64,000 bases of DNA from UBA830 sp038146925 (GCA_038146925.1 JAYQSP010000010.1:62001-126000); one strand, 5' to 3'; shown: positions 52,277 to 61,112, numbered from the stretch's first letter. A program made the numbers and translations. Notes: a model not told the origin generated them from the sequence alone.

Positions 52277-53134
52277 ATGACTGCAGACTGGACCATCTGG
52301 GCGTTCCGCTATGCGCGGTCGGACATGCCGCGGGATTTCTTCGGCGGCACGCTGGTCAATTCCAACAAGGGCCGGATCAACAACCCCATGGTCTATTCGC
52401 TGATCCACGGCGGCGAGGCGGGGGCGGAGCGGCCGATCCTGATCGACACCGGCATGAAGGGCGACTGGTCGCCCAGTGGCAAGACCTATGAGAACGTCGA
52501 ACACCCGGACACGATCCTCGCCAAGGTCGGCTTCGCGCCCGACGACATCGAAGACGTCATCCTGACCCATCTGCATTTCGACCATGCCGGCAATCTCGAC
52601 CGCTTTCCCAACGCCACCTTCCATGTCCAGCGCGCCGAGTACGAGGGCTGGAAGAAGGTCTACGAGCTGCCGGGCGGGCTGGGGTCGGACACCACGATGT
52701 GGCCGCTGTCGTCGATGCAGAAAAAGGACCTGGACGCGGTCGAGGATCTGCTCGCCGCCGGGCGGGTCAATCTGCTGGACGGCGATACCGAGTTCGCCCC
52801 CGGCGTGTGGTGCCGGCTGGCGTACGAATCGCACACCTTCGGCTGCCAGTGGGTGGAGGTGCAGACATCCGGCGGGCCTTACGTGGTCGCCGGCGACTGC
52901 GTCTACTGGTACGAAAACATCGAGCGCATGTGGCCGCCGGCCTATGTGCAGGGCAACACCTGGAACCTGATCAAGGTCTACCGCGCCATCCGCGAAGCCG
53001 TCGACGGCGATACCGACCGCATCGTCCCCGGCCACGACCCCGAACTGTTCCTGCGTCACCCGGTGTTCGAGGCGGGGCACCATCCGGTGGCGGAAATCCA
53101 TCTGGCAGCGGGGCGGGAGTCTCAGATTGCTTAA
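52277..53134 (+). CDS. MBL-fold metallo-hydrolase (AHL-lactonase-like)
   Basis: A 285-residue metallo-beta-lactamase-fold enzyme. The metal motif is ILTHLHFDHAGNLDRF (HxHxDH), with further ligands Asp in VVAGDCVYWYEN and His in RIVPGHDPEL. It resembles N-acyl homoserine lactonase-like hydrolases, but specificity cannot be assigned. ATG 52277 has AAGGAGAAA upstream. It overlaps the gamma-glutamyltransferase start by eight bases, so both may act on related substrates. Confidence 0.87.
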   Translation: MTADWTIWAFRYARSDMPRDFFGGTLVNSNKGRINNPMVYSLIHGGEAGAERPILIDTGMKGDWSPSGKTYENVEHPDTILAKVGFAPDDIEDVILTHLHFDHAGNLDRFPNATFHVQRAEYEGWKKVYELPGGLGSDTTMWPLSSMQKKDLDAVEDLLAAGRVNLLDGDTEFAPGVWCRLAYESHTFGCQWVEVQTSGGPYVVAGDCVYWYENIERMWPPAYVQGNTWNLIKVYRAIREAVDGDTDRIVPGHDPELFLRHPVFEAGHHPVAEIHLAAGRESQIA

Positions 53135-54716
53135 TTCCGTCTACGCCACCGGCGGCATCGTCACCGCCCCCCACCACCTGGCCGCCGATGCCGGGCGCGA
53201 CGTGCTGCGAAGCGGCGGCAACGCGGTCGAGGCGATGATCGCGATGGCGGCCGCGATCCCGGTGGTCTATCCGCATATGAACGCCATCGGCGGCGACAGC
53301 TTCTGGATCGTCAAACCGGCAGGCAAAGACCCCATCGGCATCGATGCCTGCGGCGCCGCGGCGGCGGCCGCGACCGACGATCTGTACGCCGGGGCCGGAC
53401 ATGACGCGATCCCGGCGCGCGGGCCGCTGGCGGCCAATACGGTGGCGGGCACCCTGTCGGGCTGGCAGGCGGCGCTGGACCTGGCGGCGCAACTGGGCGG
53501 CACGAAAAGCCGCGAAAACCTGCTGGAAGCGGCCATTCACCACGCCCAGGCGGGCTTTCCGGCGACCGGGAACCAGTCGCGTACGACTGCCGAAAAAATG
53601 AATGAACTCAGGGGATTGCCGGGTTACGACGAGAGTTTCCTGCCAAACGGAATACCCCCGGCGGAGGGCGAACTCTTCAAACAGCCCCGGCTCGGCGCCA
53701 GCTTGCGCAAACTGGCGGCGGACGGCTTTGAAACCTTCTACGCAGGCGCCCTGGCGGAGGCCATCGCGGCGGATCTGGCGCGCGCCGGATCGCCGGTGTC
53801 GGGCGACGATCTGGCGCGTCACCGGGCGCTGACGCTCGCGCCGCTGAAACTGCGGCTCTCGACCGGCACGGTATGGAACATGCCGCCGCCGACCCAGGGC
53901 CTGGCATCGCTGATGATCCTCGGCCTGTTCGACCGACTGGGCGTGACCGAGGCGGAAGGCTTTGCCCACATGCACGGGCTGGTCGAATGCATCAAGCAGG
54001 CCTTTATCGTGCGCAACGCTCATGTGCAGGACCCGGCGGCGATGGACGTTGCGCCGGAAGATTTTCTGACCGACGCCGATCTCGACGCCCGCGCCGCCAA
54101 CATCGATAGGGAGACAGCGCTGCCCTGGCCGATCCCGACGAAGGACGGCGATACCATCTGGATGGGCGCCATCGACGCCGCCGGCAACGCGGTGTCGTTC
54201 ATCCAGAGCATCTACTGGGAATTCGGCTCCGGCGTGGTGCTCGAAGACACCGGTATCCTCTGGCAGAACCGGGGATCGAGCTTTTCGCTGAAAGACGGCG
54301 ACGTAAACCGCCTCGCCCCCGGCCGGCGGCCGTTCCACACGCTGAACCCGGCCATGGCGGAGCTGGCGGACGGCAAAATCCTGTCCTACGGCACCATGGG
54401 CGGCGAGGGCCAGCCGCAGACGCAGGCGCTGGTCTATACCCGGCATGTGAATTTCGGCCAGTCCCTGCAGCAGGCGATCACCGCGCCGCGCTTCCTGCTG
54501 GGCCGCACCTGGGGCGATACGGGCACCAACCTGAAACTGGAAAGCCGGTTCGACGATGGGCTGGTGACCGGTCTGAAGGACGCCGGCCACGACGTCGAGG
54601 TGATCGACGCCTATTCGGACCTGATGGGTCATGCCGGCGGCGTGTCGCTGCGCCCGGACGGGGTGATGGAAGGCGGATCGGACCCGCGCGCCGACGGGAA
54701 AGCGGCGGGGGTCTGA
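53127..54716 (+). CDS. Gamma-glutamyltransferase family protein
   Basis: A 529-residue Ntn-hydrolase of the GGT family. It starts IVTAPHHLAADAGRDVLRSGGNAVEAM, then MNAIGGDSFWIV. The autocleavage/nucleophile Thr lies in KDGDTIWMGAIDAAGNAVSFIQS, and the small subunit continues with RRPFHTLNPAMAEL and TMGGEGQPQTQAL. No signal peptide is seen, unlike periplasmic GGTs, so it is probably cytosolic. TTG 53127 overlaps the MBL gene by eight bases. Relatives include glutathione hydrolases and acylases; the exact substrate is open. Confidence 0.88.
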   Translation: MLNSVYATGGIVTAPHHLAADAGRDVLRSGGNAVEAMIAMAAAIPVVYPHMNAIGGDSFWIVKPAGKDPIGIDACGAAAAAATDDLYAGAGHDAIPARGPLAANTVAGTLSGWQAALDLAAQLGGTKSRENLLEAAIHHAQAGFPATGNQSRTTAEKMNELRGLPGYDESFLPNGIPPAEGELFKQPRLGASLRKLAADGFETFYAGALAEAIAADLARAGSPVSGDDLARHRALTLAPLKLRLSTGTVWNMPPPTQGLASLMILGLFDRLGVTEAEGFAHMHGLVECIKQAFIVRNAHVQDPAAMDVAPEDFLTDADLDARAANIDRETALPWPIPTKDGDTIWMGAIDAAGNAVSFIQSIYWEFGSGVVLEDTGILWQNRGSSFSLKDGDVNRLAPGRRPFHTLNPAMAELADGKILSYGTMGGEGQPQTQALVYTRHVNFGQSLQQAITAPRFLLGRTWGDTGTNLKLESRFDDGLVTGLKDAGHDVEVIDAYSDLMGHAGGVSLRPDGVMEGGSDPRADGKAAGV

Positions 54717-54744
54717 TCCTTCGGAACGCGTTCAGGAAAGTGTC

Positions 54745-54854
54745 CCCTCGCCCCTGCGGGGAGAGGGTTAGGGAGAGGGGGAGACAGGCTTAATTCACCC
54801 TCTCCCTGGCCCCTTCATCCGCTCTGCGGCTTCAGCCTCAAGGGGGAGGGGACG
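54745..54854. repeat. Dispersed GC-rich inverted repeat (copy 3)
   Basis: It contains GGGGAGAGGGTTAGGGAGAG and, about 50 bases on, the inverse CCCTCTCCCTGGCCCCTTC. It ends in CTTCAGCCTCAAGGGGGAGG, which also resembles the end of the copy at 59816-59873. It fills the intergenic gap between gamma-glutamyltransferase and the convergent sulfatase. No gene is seen in the gap. Confidence 0.75.
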
Positions 54855-54912
54855 ATTTGTTTGGGTCGTGTCTCAAACAGCTTTCCGCGTCTCGAAGGAC
54901 GGGGAAAGTACG

Positions 54913-56541
54913 TCACTCCACCCAGTAATCCGAGTCCGGGTCGCCCTTGATGGTCTCTTCCGGCGACCATTCGCCGATGATGATGCCCTGCTTGGGCGCG
55001 CCGCCGGTGCGGTTGCGGACGGCTTCCTCGGAGATCGTGATCCGGGTCGCACGGGTGCGCAGCCAGCGGAACAGGCGTTCGTGCAGCTCGGCGCGGATGT
55101 CGGCGTGGTCGGCACTTTCGCCGAGATCGTCGAATTCGTCGGGGTCGTTTTCCAGATCGAACAGCTGCGACCGGTAGCCTTCCCACAGCAGGTATTTCCA
55201 GCGATCCGTGCGGATCATGTAGCCGCGCGCCTCCGCCGGTTCTCTGCCGGCATAGACGCGCGCCGGTTTGAAGGCATAGTCGATCTCGGCGAACACGGCG
55301 TCGCGCAATTCGCCGTCCTGCCGGCCGCGCAGGGCCGGCAGTAGGCTCTCGCCCTCCAGCAGGTGCTCCTTGTCGACCAGCCCGCCGAACGCATCGAGAA
55401 AGGTCGGGATCATGTCGAGCGATTCGACCAGCGTTTCGTCGCGTCTGCCGCGTGTGGAATCGGCCGCCGGGTCCGGGTCGTAGACGATCATCGGCACGCG
55501 GATGGAGCATTCGTGCAGCATTTCCTTCTCGCCCAGCCAGTGATCGCCGAGGTAGTCGCCGTGATCGGACGTAAAAACGATCATGGTGTCGTCCATGCGC
55601 CCCGCCTGTTCCATCCACGCGAACAGCCGGCCCATCTGGTCGTCGATCTGCTTGATCAGCCCCATATAGGCGGGCATCACGTTGGCGCGCACGTCGTCCA
55701 TGGAAAAGTTCAGGCTTTCCGTGTGCTTCATATGCGCCGCCAGCACGGGATGCGCGTTGTCGCGCTCCGCCTCGGCCCGCACCGGCGGCAGGACCTGGTC
55801 GGGGCCGTACATGTCGTGATAGGGCGCCGGGACGATATAGGGCCAGTGCGGCTTGATATAGGACAGATGCAGCAGGAACGGCGCGTCGCCCTGTTCCTCC
55901 ATGAACTCGATCGCGCGGCCGGTCATATAGGGGGTTTCGGAATCCTCTTCCTTCACCCGTGCCGGCAGGTGATTGGAGTTGAGATACCAGCCCGACAGGA
56001 TCTCGCCGTCGGGGCCTTCGGCGGCGTTGGCCCAGTCGTGCCACGGGTTGTCGCCGTCGTAGCCCTTCGATTTCAGATATTCGTTATAGGCGTAGTTGGG
56101 ATCGACCAGCTTGTCCGGCCACAGCCCGTCGTCGCGCTCCACCGGTTCCAGCCCGCATTCCGATGTGAGGACGCCGAGCGCCGACATCCTGTCGACGCCG
56201 AGGCGTTTCATGCCCTCTTCGTCCGGCTCCATGTGGGTCTTGCCGACCAGCGCGCAGCGCAGGCCGTGGGGGCGCATGAAGTCGCCGATATTGGTCTGGC
56301 CGACCGACAGCGGCACCCCGTTCCACGTCGCGCCGTGGGAATGCACGTAACGCCCGGTCAGATACGACATGCGCGACGGCCCGCACAGCGGCGACTGCAC
56401 GAAGGCGTTGACGAAATTCACGCCCTTCGCGGCCAGCCCGTCGATATGCGGCGTGTCCAGATGCGGATGCCCGTTGCACGACAGATAGTCCCAGCGCAGC
56501 TGGTCGCACATGATGAAAAGGATGTTGCGTACCTGGCCCAT
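54913..56541 (-). CDS. Sulfatase-family hydrolase (arylsulfatase / phosphonate monoester hydrolase-like)
   Basis: A 542-residue alkaline-phosphatase-superfamily enzyme without signal peptide. It starts NILFIMCDQLRWDYLS with metal Asp13. Cys53 in SPLCGPSRMSYLTGRY fits the CxPSR signature, so Cys53 should become formylglycine. VFTSDHGDYLGDHWLGEKEMLHE carries the second metal site. No sulfatase-maturating enzyme is in the window. The HG-rich downstream motif and length also fit phosphonate monoester hydrolases. It is monocistronic. Confidence 0.87.
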   Translation of the reverse strand: MGQVRNILFIMCDQLRWDYLSCNGHPHLDTPHIDGLAAKGVNFVNAFVQSPLCGPSRMSYLTGRYVHSHGATWNGVPLSVGQTNIGDFMRPHGLRCALVGKTHMEPDEEGMKRLGVDRMSALGVLTSECGLEPVERDDGLWPDKLVDPNYAYNEYLKSKGYDGDNPWHDWANAAEGPDGEILSGWYLNSNHLPARVKEEDSETPYMTGRAIEFMEEQGDAPFLLHLSYIKPHWPYIVPAPYHDMYGPDQVLPPVRAEAERDNAHPVLAAHMKHTESLNFSMDDVRANVMPAYMGLIKQIDDQMGRLFAWMEQAGRMDDTMIVFTSDHGDYLGDHWLGEKEMLHECSIRVPMIVYDPDPAADSTRGRRDETLVESLDMIPTFLDAFGGLVDKEHLLEGESLLPALRGRQDGELRDAVFAEIDYAFKPARVYAGREPAEARGYMIRTDRWKYLLWEGYRSQLFDLENDPDEFDDLGESADHADIRAELHERLFRWLRTRATRITISEEAVRNRTGGAPKQGIIIGEWSPEETIKGDPDSDYWVE

Positions 56542-56630
56542 GATCCGTCGCGGCTCCCCGTTCTGTGAGTATCCGATGTTTTAACGGCGGAAAGCGGAAC
56601 CACCAAGGCAGGAAGGAATTTTATCGGACG

Positions 56631-57029
56631 TTACGGCGTCGTCGATCCGGAATTGTCTGCCAGCCAACGTGAAAGGCGTTCGGCATCGACCTGCCCGGCG
56701 GCCAGGCCTTCTATGGTCGCGACGATATCCGCTTCGTCTGCGTCCAGCCGGTATCCATTGAAAGAGAGAAAGACGACCGCCGCCAGCAATCCGGTGCGTT
56801 TGTTGCCATCGACAAACGGATGATTGCCGACGATCCCGGCACAGTATTCCGCTGCGAGATCAAAAACGGTGGCTTCCGTGTCGCAGGCCGCCCGGTTCTG
56901 CGGCCGCGCGAGCGCGCTTTCCAGCAGTTTTCCGTCGCGCAGCCCTGTCCCGCCGCCATGTTTCAGAAGCGTTTCGCGGTGAAACGCCTGCACCATCCGC
57001 TGCGTCAGCCAGCGGATTTCAACCGTCAT
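56631..57029 (-). CDS. doc: Doc-type (death-on-curing, Fic-fold) toxin
   Basis: A 132-residue toxin of the Fic/Doc superfamily. The catalytic motif HPFVDGNKRTG spans residues 70-80, with a preceding GLRDGKLLESALARPQN typical of chromosomal Doc proteins. Doc phosphorylates and inactivates EF-Tu in P1. It overlaps the antitoxin gene by four bases, the standard antitoxin-first arrangement. Confidence 0.92.
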   Translation of the reverse strand: MTVEIRWLTQRMVQAFHRETLLKHGGGTGLRDGKLLESALARPQNRAACDTEATVFDLAAEYCAGIVGNHPFVDGNKRTGLLAAVVFLSFNGYRLDADEADIVATIEGLAAGQVDAERLSRWLADNSGSTTP

Positions 57030-57250
57030 TCAGACAGAGCTTTCATCGCGTTCGGATGTTTGCGCATGAACTCGCGCGCGGTGTCGAGCGCTTCGGCGAA
57101 ATCCGGATCGTAGGGTGTGAGTTCGATGCCGGTTTCGGTCCGGACGACGTACAGGCTGTCGCCTTCTTCCAGCCCCAGCGCTCGTACGGAATCCGACAGA
57201 GTCACCCCAAGGGAGTTCCCGATCTTTCTGATTTTTACGGAATCCGCCAT
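57026..57250 (-). CDS. AbrB/MazE-type antitoxin
   Basis: A 74-residue swapped-hairpin AbrB protein: VKIRKIGNSLGVTLSDSVRALGLEEGDSLYV is the DNA-binding half, followed by an acidic, Doc-neutralising tail ending RKHPNAMKALSE. ATG 57250 is the first in-frame start; a longer frame to 57286 begins in the promoter. It should repress the operon together with Doc. Confidence 0.9.
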   Translation of the reverse strand: MADSVKIRKIGNSLGVTLSDSVRALGLEEGDSLYVVRTETGIELTPYDPDFAEALDTAREFMRKHPNAMKALSE

Positions 57251-57277
57251 GCGGCCCCTCCATGCGCTGATTACAGT

Positions 57278-57306
57278 ATTATACATATGTTAAATTATCG
57301 TGTCGA
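57278..57306 (-). promoter_or_regulatory. Promoter/operator of the antitoxin-doc operon
   Basis: On the minus strand there is a -35 TCGACA (57301-57306), a 17-base spacer and a perfect -10 TATAAT (57278-57283), about 30 bases before the antitoxin ATG. The palindrome ACATATGT (57283-57290) lies at the -10 edge of the spacer and is a plausible AbrB-antitoxin operator. Confidence 0.75.
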
Positions 57307-57313
57307 ACAGCCT

Positions 57314-58468
57314 TCACAGCGTCCGCAAAAACGCCACCAGATCGGCGATCTCGCCATCCGTCAGGTTCAGGGGACGGAGCAGTTTTTCGCCGTCCTGGTG
57401 CAGGCGCTCTTCGGGGATGTCCGAATAGTGGCGCACCACGTCCTCCAGCGTCGCCTTCGATCCGTCGTGCATATAGGGCGCGGTCTGCGTCACGTTGCGC
57501 AAACTCGGCACGCGGAACTCGCCCCAGTTTCGCTGGGTCAGCCGCACGTGGCGGGTGAAGCCGGCGGTGGTGCGCCCGGCATCGTCGTTGAACGGGCCCA
57601 GCAGGTTGTAGCGGCTTCTCCGCAGCACCAGGATGCCGCCGTAGCGGCCCTTGTCGACGCGGCCTTGCTCCGGGAAATGCGGCAGGCCGATATCGTGGAA
57701 CTCGCCGTTGGTGAAGTTGGCGCCGAAATGACACAGATCGCAGCGCCCGCGACCGACGAAAAGCTTAGCACCGCGCTGCGCCGCCGCCGGGTAGGACGCG
57801 ATTTCGGCGGCATCGTCCGCCGCCAGCGCGTCCCGGAACCGGTCGAACGCCGATCTGCCGGATGTCAGTGTTTCCTGATAGGCGGCCAGCGCCTTGGCGA
57901 TATTGACCATCGCGGTCTCGGCATCGTGGTCCGTTACGTCCGCGCCGAAGATATCGCGGTACGGGTTTGCCAGCGCAGGGGTTTCCGCGATACGCGGCTG
58001 GAGTTCTTCGGGCGTCATGCCCAGTTCGCGCGGATCGAGGATCGGCGCGATCGACTGCGCCCACAGATTGTCCGACTTGCCGTCCCAGCCGTACCAGGTA
58101 TTCAGGCGCAAATTGAACAGCGGCATGGTGTTGCGGTCGACGCGGACACGGCCCACCCCAAGCGGCTTGCCGTCGCCGTGGCCCAATTCCGGCACGTGGC
58201 AGGTCGCGCAGCTCCGCCCCCGGTCGATGGCGAGGTCCGGACTTTCGAACAGCGCCTTGCCGTAGGCGATGGCCGCCGCATCGCCGGATACGCGGTTGCT
58301 GGGGTCCGGCCCGGTTTTCACCGGCCACGGACCGTGCGACAGGATCAGCGCTTTTTCGTCGTCGGTGAAGGAGACGGGTGCGTCTGCGGCAGCGGCGGCG
58401 CTGGTCAGAAAGAAGCCGGCGGCAAGAAGCGGCCAAAGGAGGCGTCGCAAGGGACGGGGAACACTCAC
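57314..58468 (-). CDS. Dihaem cytochrome c peroxidase / MauG-family protein
   Basis: A 384-residue periplasmic protein with a signal peptide (RRLLWPLLAAGFFLTSAAAA). Two haem c sites are seen, CATCH (87-91) and CDLCH (243-247). TMPLFNLRLNTWYGWDGKSDN and GEFRVPSLRNVTQTAPYMHDGS are MauG/CcpA hallmarks. GTG 58468 overlaps the stop of the upstream YtkA-like gene. It may oxidise a partner protein or act as a peroxidase; its partner is probably one of the two adjacent gene products. Confidence 0.9.
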   Translation of the reverse strand: MSVPRPLRRLLWPLLAAGFFLTSAAAAADAPVSFTDDEKALILSHGPWPVKTGPDPSNRVSGDAAAIAYGKALFESPDLAIDRGRSCATCHVPELGHGDGKPLGVGRVRVDRNTMPLFNLRLNTWYGWDGKSDNLWAQSIAPILDPRELGMTPEELQPRIAETPALANPYRDIFGADVTDHDAETAMVNIAKALAAYQETLTSGRSAFDRFRDALAADDAAEIASYPAAAQRGAKLFVGRGRCDLCHFGANFTNGEFHDIGLPHFPEQGRVDKGRYGGILVLRRSRYNLLGPFNDDAGRTTAGFTRHVRLTQRNWGEFRVPSLRNVTQTAPYMHDGSKATLEDVVRHYSDIPEERLHQDGEKLLRPLNLTDGEIADLVAFLRTL

Positions 58469-58887
58469 CGCCCGATCTTGACCTTTTCGGTCAGACGCCG
58501 GCGCTTGTCTCCCTCGTAGACGTCGAAGGTGATCTGCCAGGCGCCCGGCATGTGGAAAACCATCCCGTCGAATTTCGAATGGCCGGGGCCGAGTTTTTTC
58601 TCGCTCGGCGTGTAGTTCATGCCGTGACCGTGCATCGGCATGCCGGCATCGACGCGGATGCGCGTTGGCGCGGTCGCGGCGGCGCCATCGACGCAGGCGA
58701 CGACCTCGATGCTGAAGGGCTTGCCGACGGCGATTTTGGCAGGGTCGGTCTTGTAGGCGACCGCGGTGCCGTCGGCGCTCAACCGGTTTTCCATCGCGGC
58801 GAGCATGTCTTTCGGACAATGTTCCGCGAGCGCCGGGGCGGTTCCGGCGAGAACAAATGCAGCGGCGGCGAGGGGCAGTTTACGCAT
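58465..58887 (-). CDS. Secreted YtkA/FixH-like protein
   Basis: A 140-residue exported protein (signal peptide MRKLPLAAAAFVLAGTAPALA). The YtkA/FixH-like immunoglobulin-type domain has VDAGMPMHGHGMNYTPSEKK, with a His/Met-rich metal-binding-like loop, and FDGMVFHMPGAWQITFDVYEG. The Met/His pattern suggests copper or other metal contact (inference). It is coupled by GTGA to the dihaem gene and two bases after the amidohydrolase. Confidence 0.8.
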   Translation of the reverse strand: MRKLPLAAAAFVLAGTAPALAEHCPKDMLAAMENRLSADGTAVAYKTDPAKIAVGKPFSIEVVACVDGAAATAPTRIRVDAGMPMHGHGMNYTPSEKKLGPGHSKFDGMVFHMPGAWQITFDVYEGDKRRRLTEKVKIGR

Positions 58888-58889
58888 GA

Positions 58890-59727
58890 CTATTCCTTTA
58901 TTTGCAGGGCCCAGTCGGACAACTCGGCGGCGTTCCTCCAGGCGATCCGCTCGGCCAGCGGGCGCGGCAGGGATGCCAGCCATTCGCGGTTCCACGCCGC
59001 GTGGTCTTCGACGAAGTACCAGCGTTCCGGGGTGTAGGTATCGGTCCCGACCATGAAGCGGTCGGGAAATTCGGCGAACAGTTTCGCCCATTCGGCATCG
59101 ACCTTGCCCCCGGCGGCATGGCTGCTGCGGAAGGCGAGATCGGCCCACAGGCGCCTGTGCTTCTTCAGCATCGGGCAGAGGGCGTCGGGCTCGGCGAAGC
59201 CGGAATGCGCCCACAGCACGGTTGCGCCGGGATACTGGCGGAAAATGCGATCCACGGCATTCGCGTCCGAATGGGCGTGCAGGAACACATTGTACTTCCG
59301 GGAAAGCTCCACGACCTTGCGGAACACCTCGCCGTCGGCATCCTCGCCGAAAATGTGAAACTCGCCGATCCCTGCATAGCCGCCCTTCTTCAGGCGGCTT
59401 TCCAGCAGCTCGATCACGGTGGGGTCCCTGAACCAGGTCCCGAGCTCGCCCCGCTTGCGATAGGGCGCAGCACGGGGACGATCAGGTCGGGCGCCGCGGC
59501 GCGGAGCTTCTGCGTGCCGTCGTCGCTGGAACTGGACACGAACACCTTTTTGAGGCCCGCGCGGCGCAGCACGGCGGCGGCTTCCTGTGGCGGCAGGCCG
59601 TCCCAGGCGTCGTGGCTGTAATGCACGTGGGCGTCGATCAGCGGCAGGATATCGGCGGATTTCACCGGCATTGCGGCGGCGGCGGAAACGCCGATGGCCG
59701 CGAAAAAGTCAGGGTGCGTGATGTCAT
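58890..59727 (-). pseudogene. Secreted amidohydrolase (TIM-barrel metal hydrolase), two frameshifts
   Basis: Frame-corrected, this is a periplasmic metal-dependent hydrolase of about 278 residues: ATG 59727 signal peptide, then ILPLIDAHVHYSHDAWDGLP (HxH metal site), VFVSSSSDDGTQKL, PVLRPYRKRGELGTWFRDPT, GYAGIGEFHIFGEDADGE, NVFLHAHSDANAV, ATVLWAHSGF and RFMVGTDTYTPERWYF. One missing T in the run at 59703-59707 (A5 on plus) breaks the signal peptide. One missing C at 59463-59465 (GGG on plus) breaks the frame between LRP and YRKRG. Both are single-base losses in homopolymers. It is the first gene of a three-gene unit with YtkA-like and dihaem proteins. Confidence 0.83.
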
Positions 59728-59815
59728 GCTGCCTGTTCCTTTGCTGCCGTCAAATTATGACGAGTCTGCGGAACGGTCCAGTGACGAAGCACACAGATTG
59801 TGGTGGCTGCTTCCT

Positions 59816-59873
59816 TCGAGACGCGATCTCCGCTTCATCCGCTTCGCGGCTCCAGCCTCGAGGGGGAGGGGAC
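59816..59873. repeat. Dispersed palindromic element (copy 4)
   Basis: CTTCGAGACGCGATCTCCGC, then CATCCGCTTCGCGGCTCCAG, then CCTCGAGGGGGAGGGGAC. The right half matches 54815-54854 (CATCCGCTCTGCGGCTTCAG, then AAGGGGGAGGGGAC). TTCGAGACGC with CGCTTCGCGGCTCC is a motif widely dispersed in alphaproteobacterial genomes. It lies in the 166-base gap before the acyl-CoA dehydrogenase stop. Confidence 0.65.
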
Positions 59874-59893
59874 TAAAGTAGTGACGCAGGTCC

Positions 59894-61054
59894 TCACCCC
59901 GGCAGACCGAGTACCCGCTTGGACAGGATGTTGCGCTGGATCTCGCTCGACCCGCCATAGATCGTCGCCCGGCGCACCTGCAGGAACAGCGGCGCGATCT
60001 CGATCGGGCCGTCTTCGGTGTCTATGCGGTCGATCAGCGCCGCGTCCGTGCCGGCGGCCTCCAGCAGCAGATCGCAGATGCGCTGAAGCAGTTCGGTGCC
60101 GTTGATCTTCATGATCGACGCATCGAGGCCGAGCGAGCGCTCGGCATTGGCGATCTCCGCCGCGTGGGCGAACATGGCGGCGAAACCGATGGTGTCGATG
60201 TCGAGCTCGGCAAGGCGTTCGCGGAAATACGGATCGTCCGCCGCGCCGGTCGCCTTCGCGACCTTTTTGACCCGTTCGATCGCCTCGAACAGCAACTGGG
60301 GGTTGGCGGTGCCGAGCCGTTCGTGGGCCAGCAGCGCGTTGGCGACCCGCCACCCGTCATGCAGATCGCCGACCAGATTTTCCATCGGCACGCGCACGTC
60401 GTCGAAGAACACCTCGGCGAATTCCTCGTCTCCGGCGATGGTTTTGATCGGGCGGATGTCGATGCCGGGGGTTTTCAGGTCGATCAGCACGAAGCTGATG
60501 CCCGCCTGCTTGCGCGGTGCGTCCGGGTCCGAGCGCACAAGGGCGAATATCCAGTCCGAATGATGCGCCCAGGTGGTCCAGATCTTGGAGCCGTTGATCA
60601 CGAAGTCGTCGCCGTCGATGTCGGCGCGCGTACGCAGGCTGGCGAGATCCGATCCCGCGCCCGGCTCGGAATAGCCCTGACACCAGGTTTCGTCCCCGGT
60701 CAGGATCGGCGGCAGGTGACGGTTCTTCTGTGCGTCCGTGCCGAAGGCCATCAGGATCGGGCCGACATGGTTGATCCCCTGGGCCGAGATTTCCGGCGCC
60801 CCGGCGCGGGCCAGCTCTTCCTTCAGGATGATCTGCTGGTTCAGCGTCGCTTCCATGCCGCCATAGGTCTTGGGCCAGGCGGGCGCGATCCAGCCCCTGG
60901 CGTGGAGCTGGCGGTGCCACCACATGGCGCGGTCGAAGGGAGGGCGCGTCGACCAGCCGCGCAGATCGTCGGGCAGGGTGTCGGCGATCCAGCCCCGCAC
61001 TTCGGCGCGGAAGGCCTTTTCGTCATCGCTGTCTGTTCTGAAGCTGATGGACAT
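59894..61054 (-). CDS. Acyl-CoA dehydrogenase family protein
   Basis: A 386-residue FAD-dependent acyl-CoA dehydrogenase. Motifs are AWPKTYGGMEATLNQQIILKEEL, CQGYSEPGAGSDLASLRTRA, NGSKIWTTWAHHSDWIFALVRSD, FFDDVRVPMENLVGDLHDGW and the C-terminal ATIYGGSSEIQRNILSKRVLG. It diverges from a hydroxycinnamoyl-CoA hydratase-lyase with about 60 bases between starts, so the two may share regulation. Confidence 0.92.
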   Translation of the reverse strand: MSISFRTDSDDEKAFRAEVRGWIADTLPDDLRGWSTRPPFDRAMWWHRQLHARGWIAPAWPKTYGGMEATLNQQIILKEELARAGAPEISAQGINHVGPILMAFGTDAQKNRHLPPILTGDETWCQGYSEPGAGSDLASLRTRADIDGDDFVINGSKIWTTWAHHSDWIFALVRSDPDAPRKQAGISFVLIDLKTPGIDIRPIKTIAGDEEFAEVFFDDVRVPMENLVGDLHDGWRVANALLAHERLGTANPQLLFEAIERVKKVAKATGAADDPYFRERLAELDIDTIGFAAMFAHAAEIANAERSLGLDASIMKINGTELLQRICDLLLEAAGTDAALIDRIDTEDGPIEIAPLFLQVRRATIYGGSSEIQRNILSKRVLGLPG

Positions 61055-61112
61055 GGTGTAAACTTATCTCAACGGGCGCGGATGCGCCAAGCAACGGACA
61101 AAGGAATTTTTC

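Noticed and set aside
54745..54854. Insertion sequence between gamma-glutamyltransferase and the sulfatase
   Set aside because: The element is only about 110 bases, with no transposase frame. It fits a small dispersed palindromic repeat.
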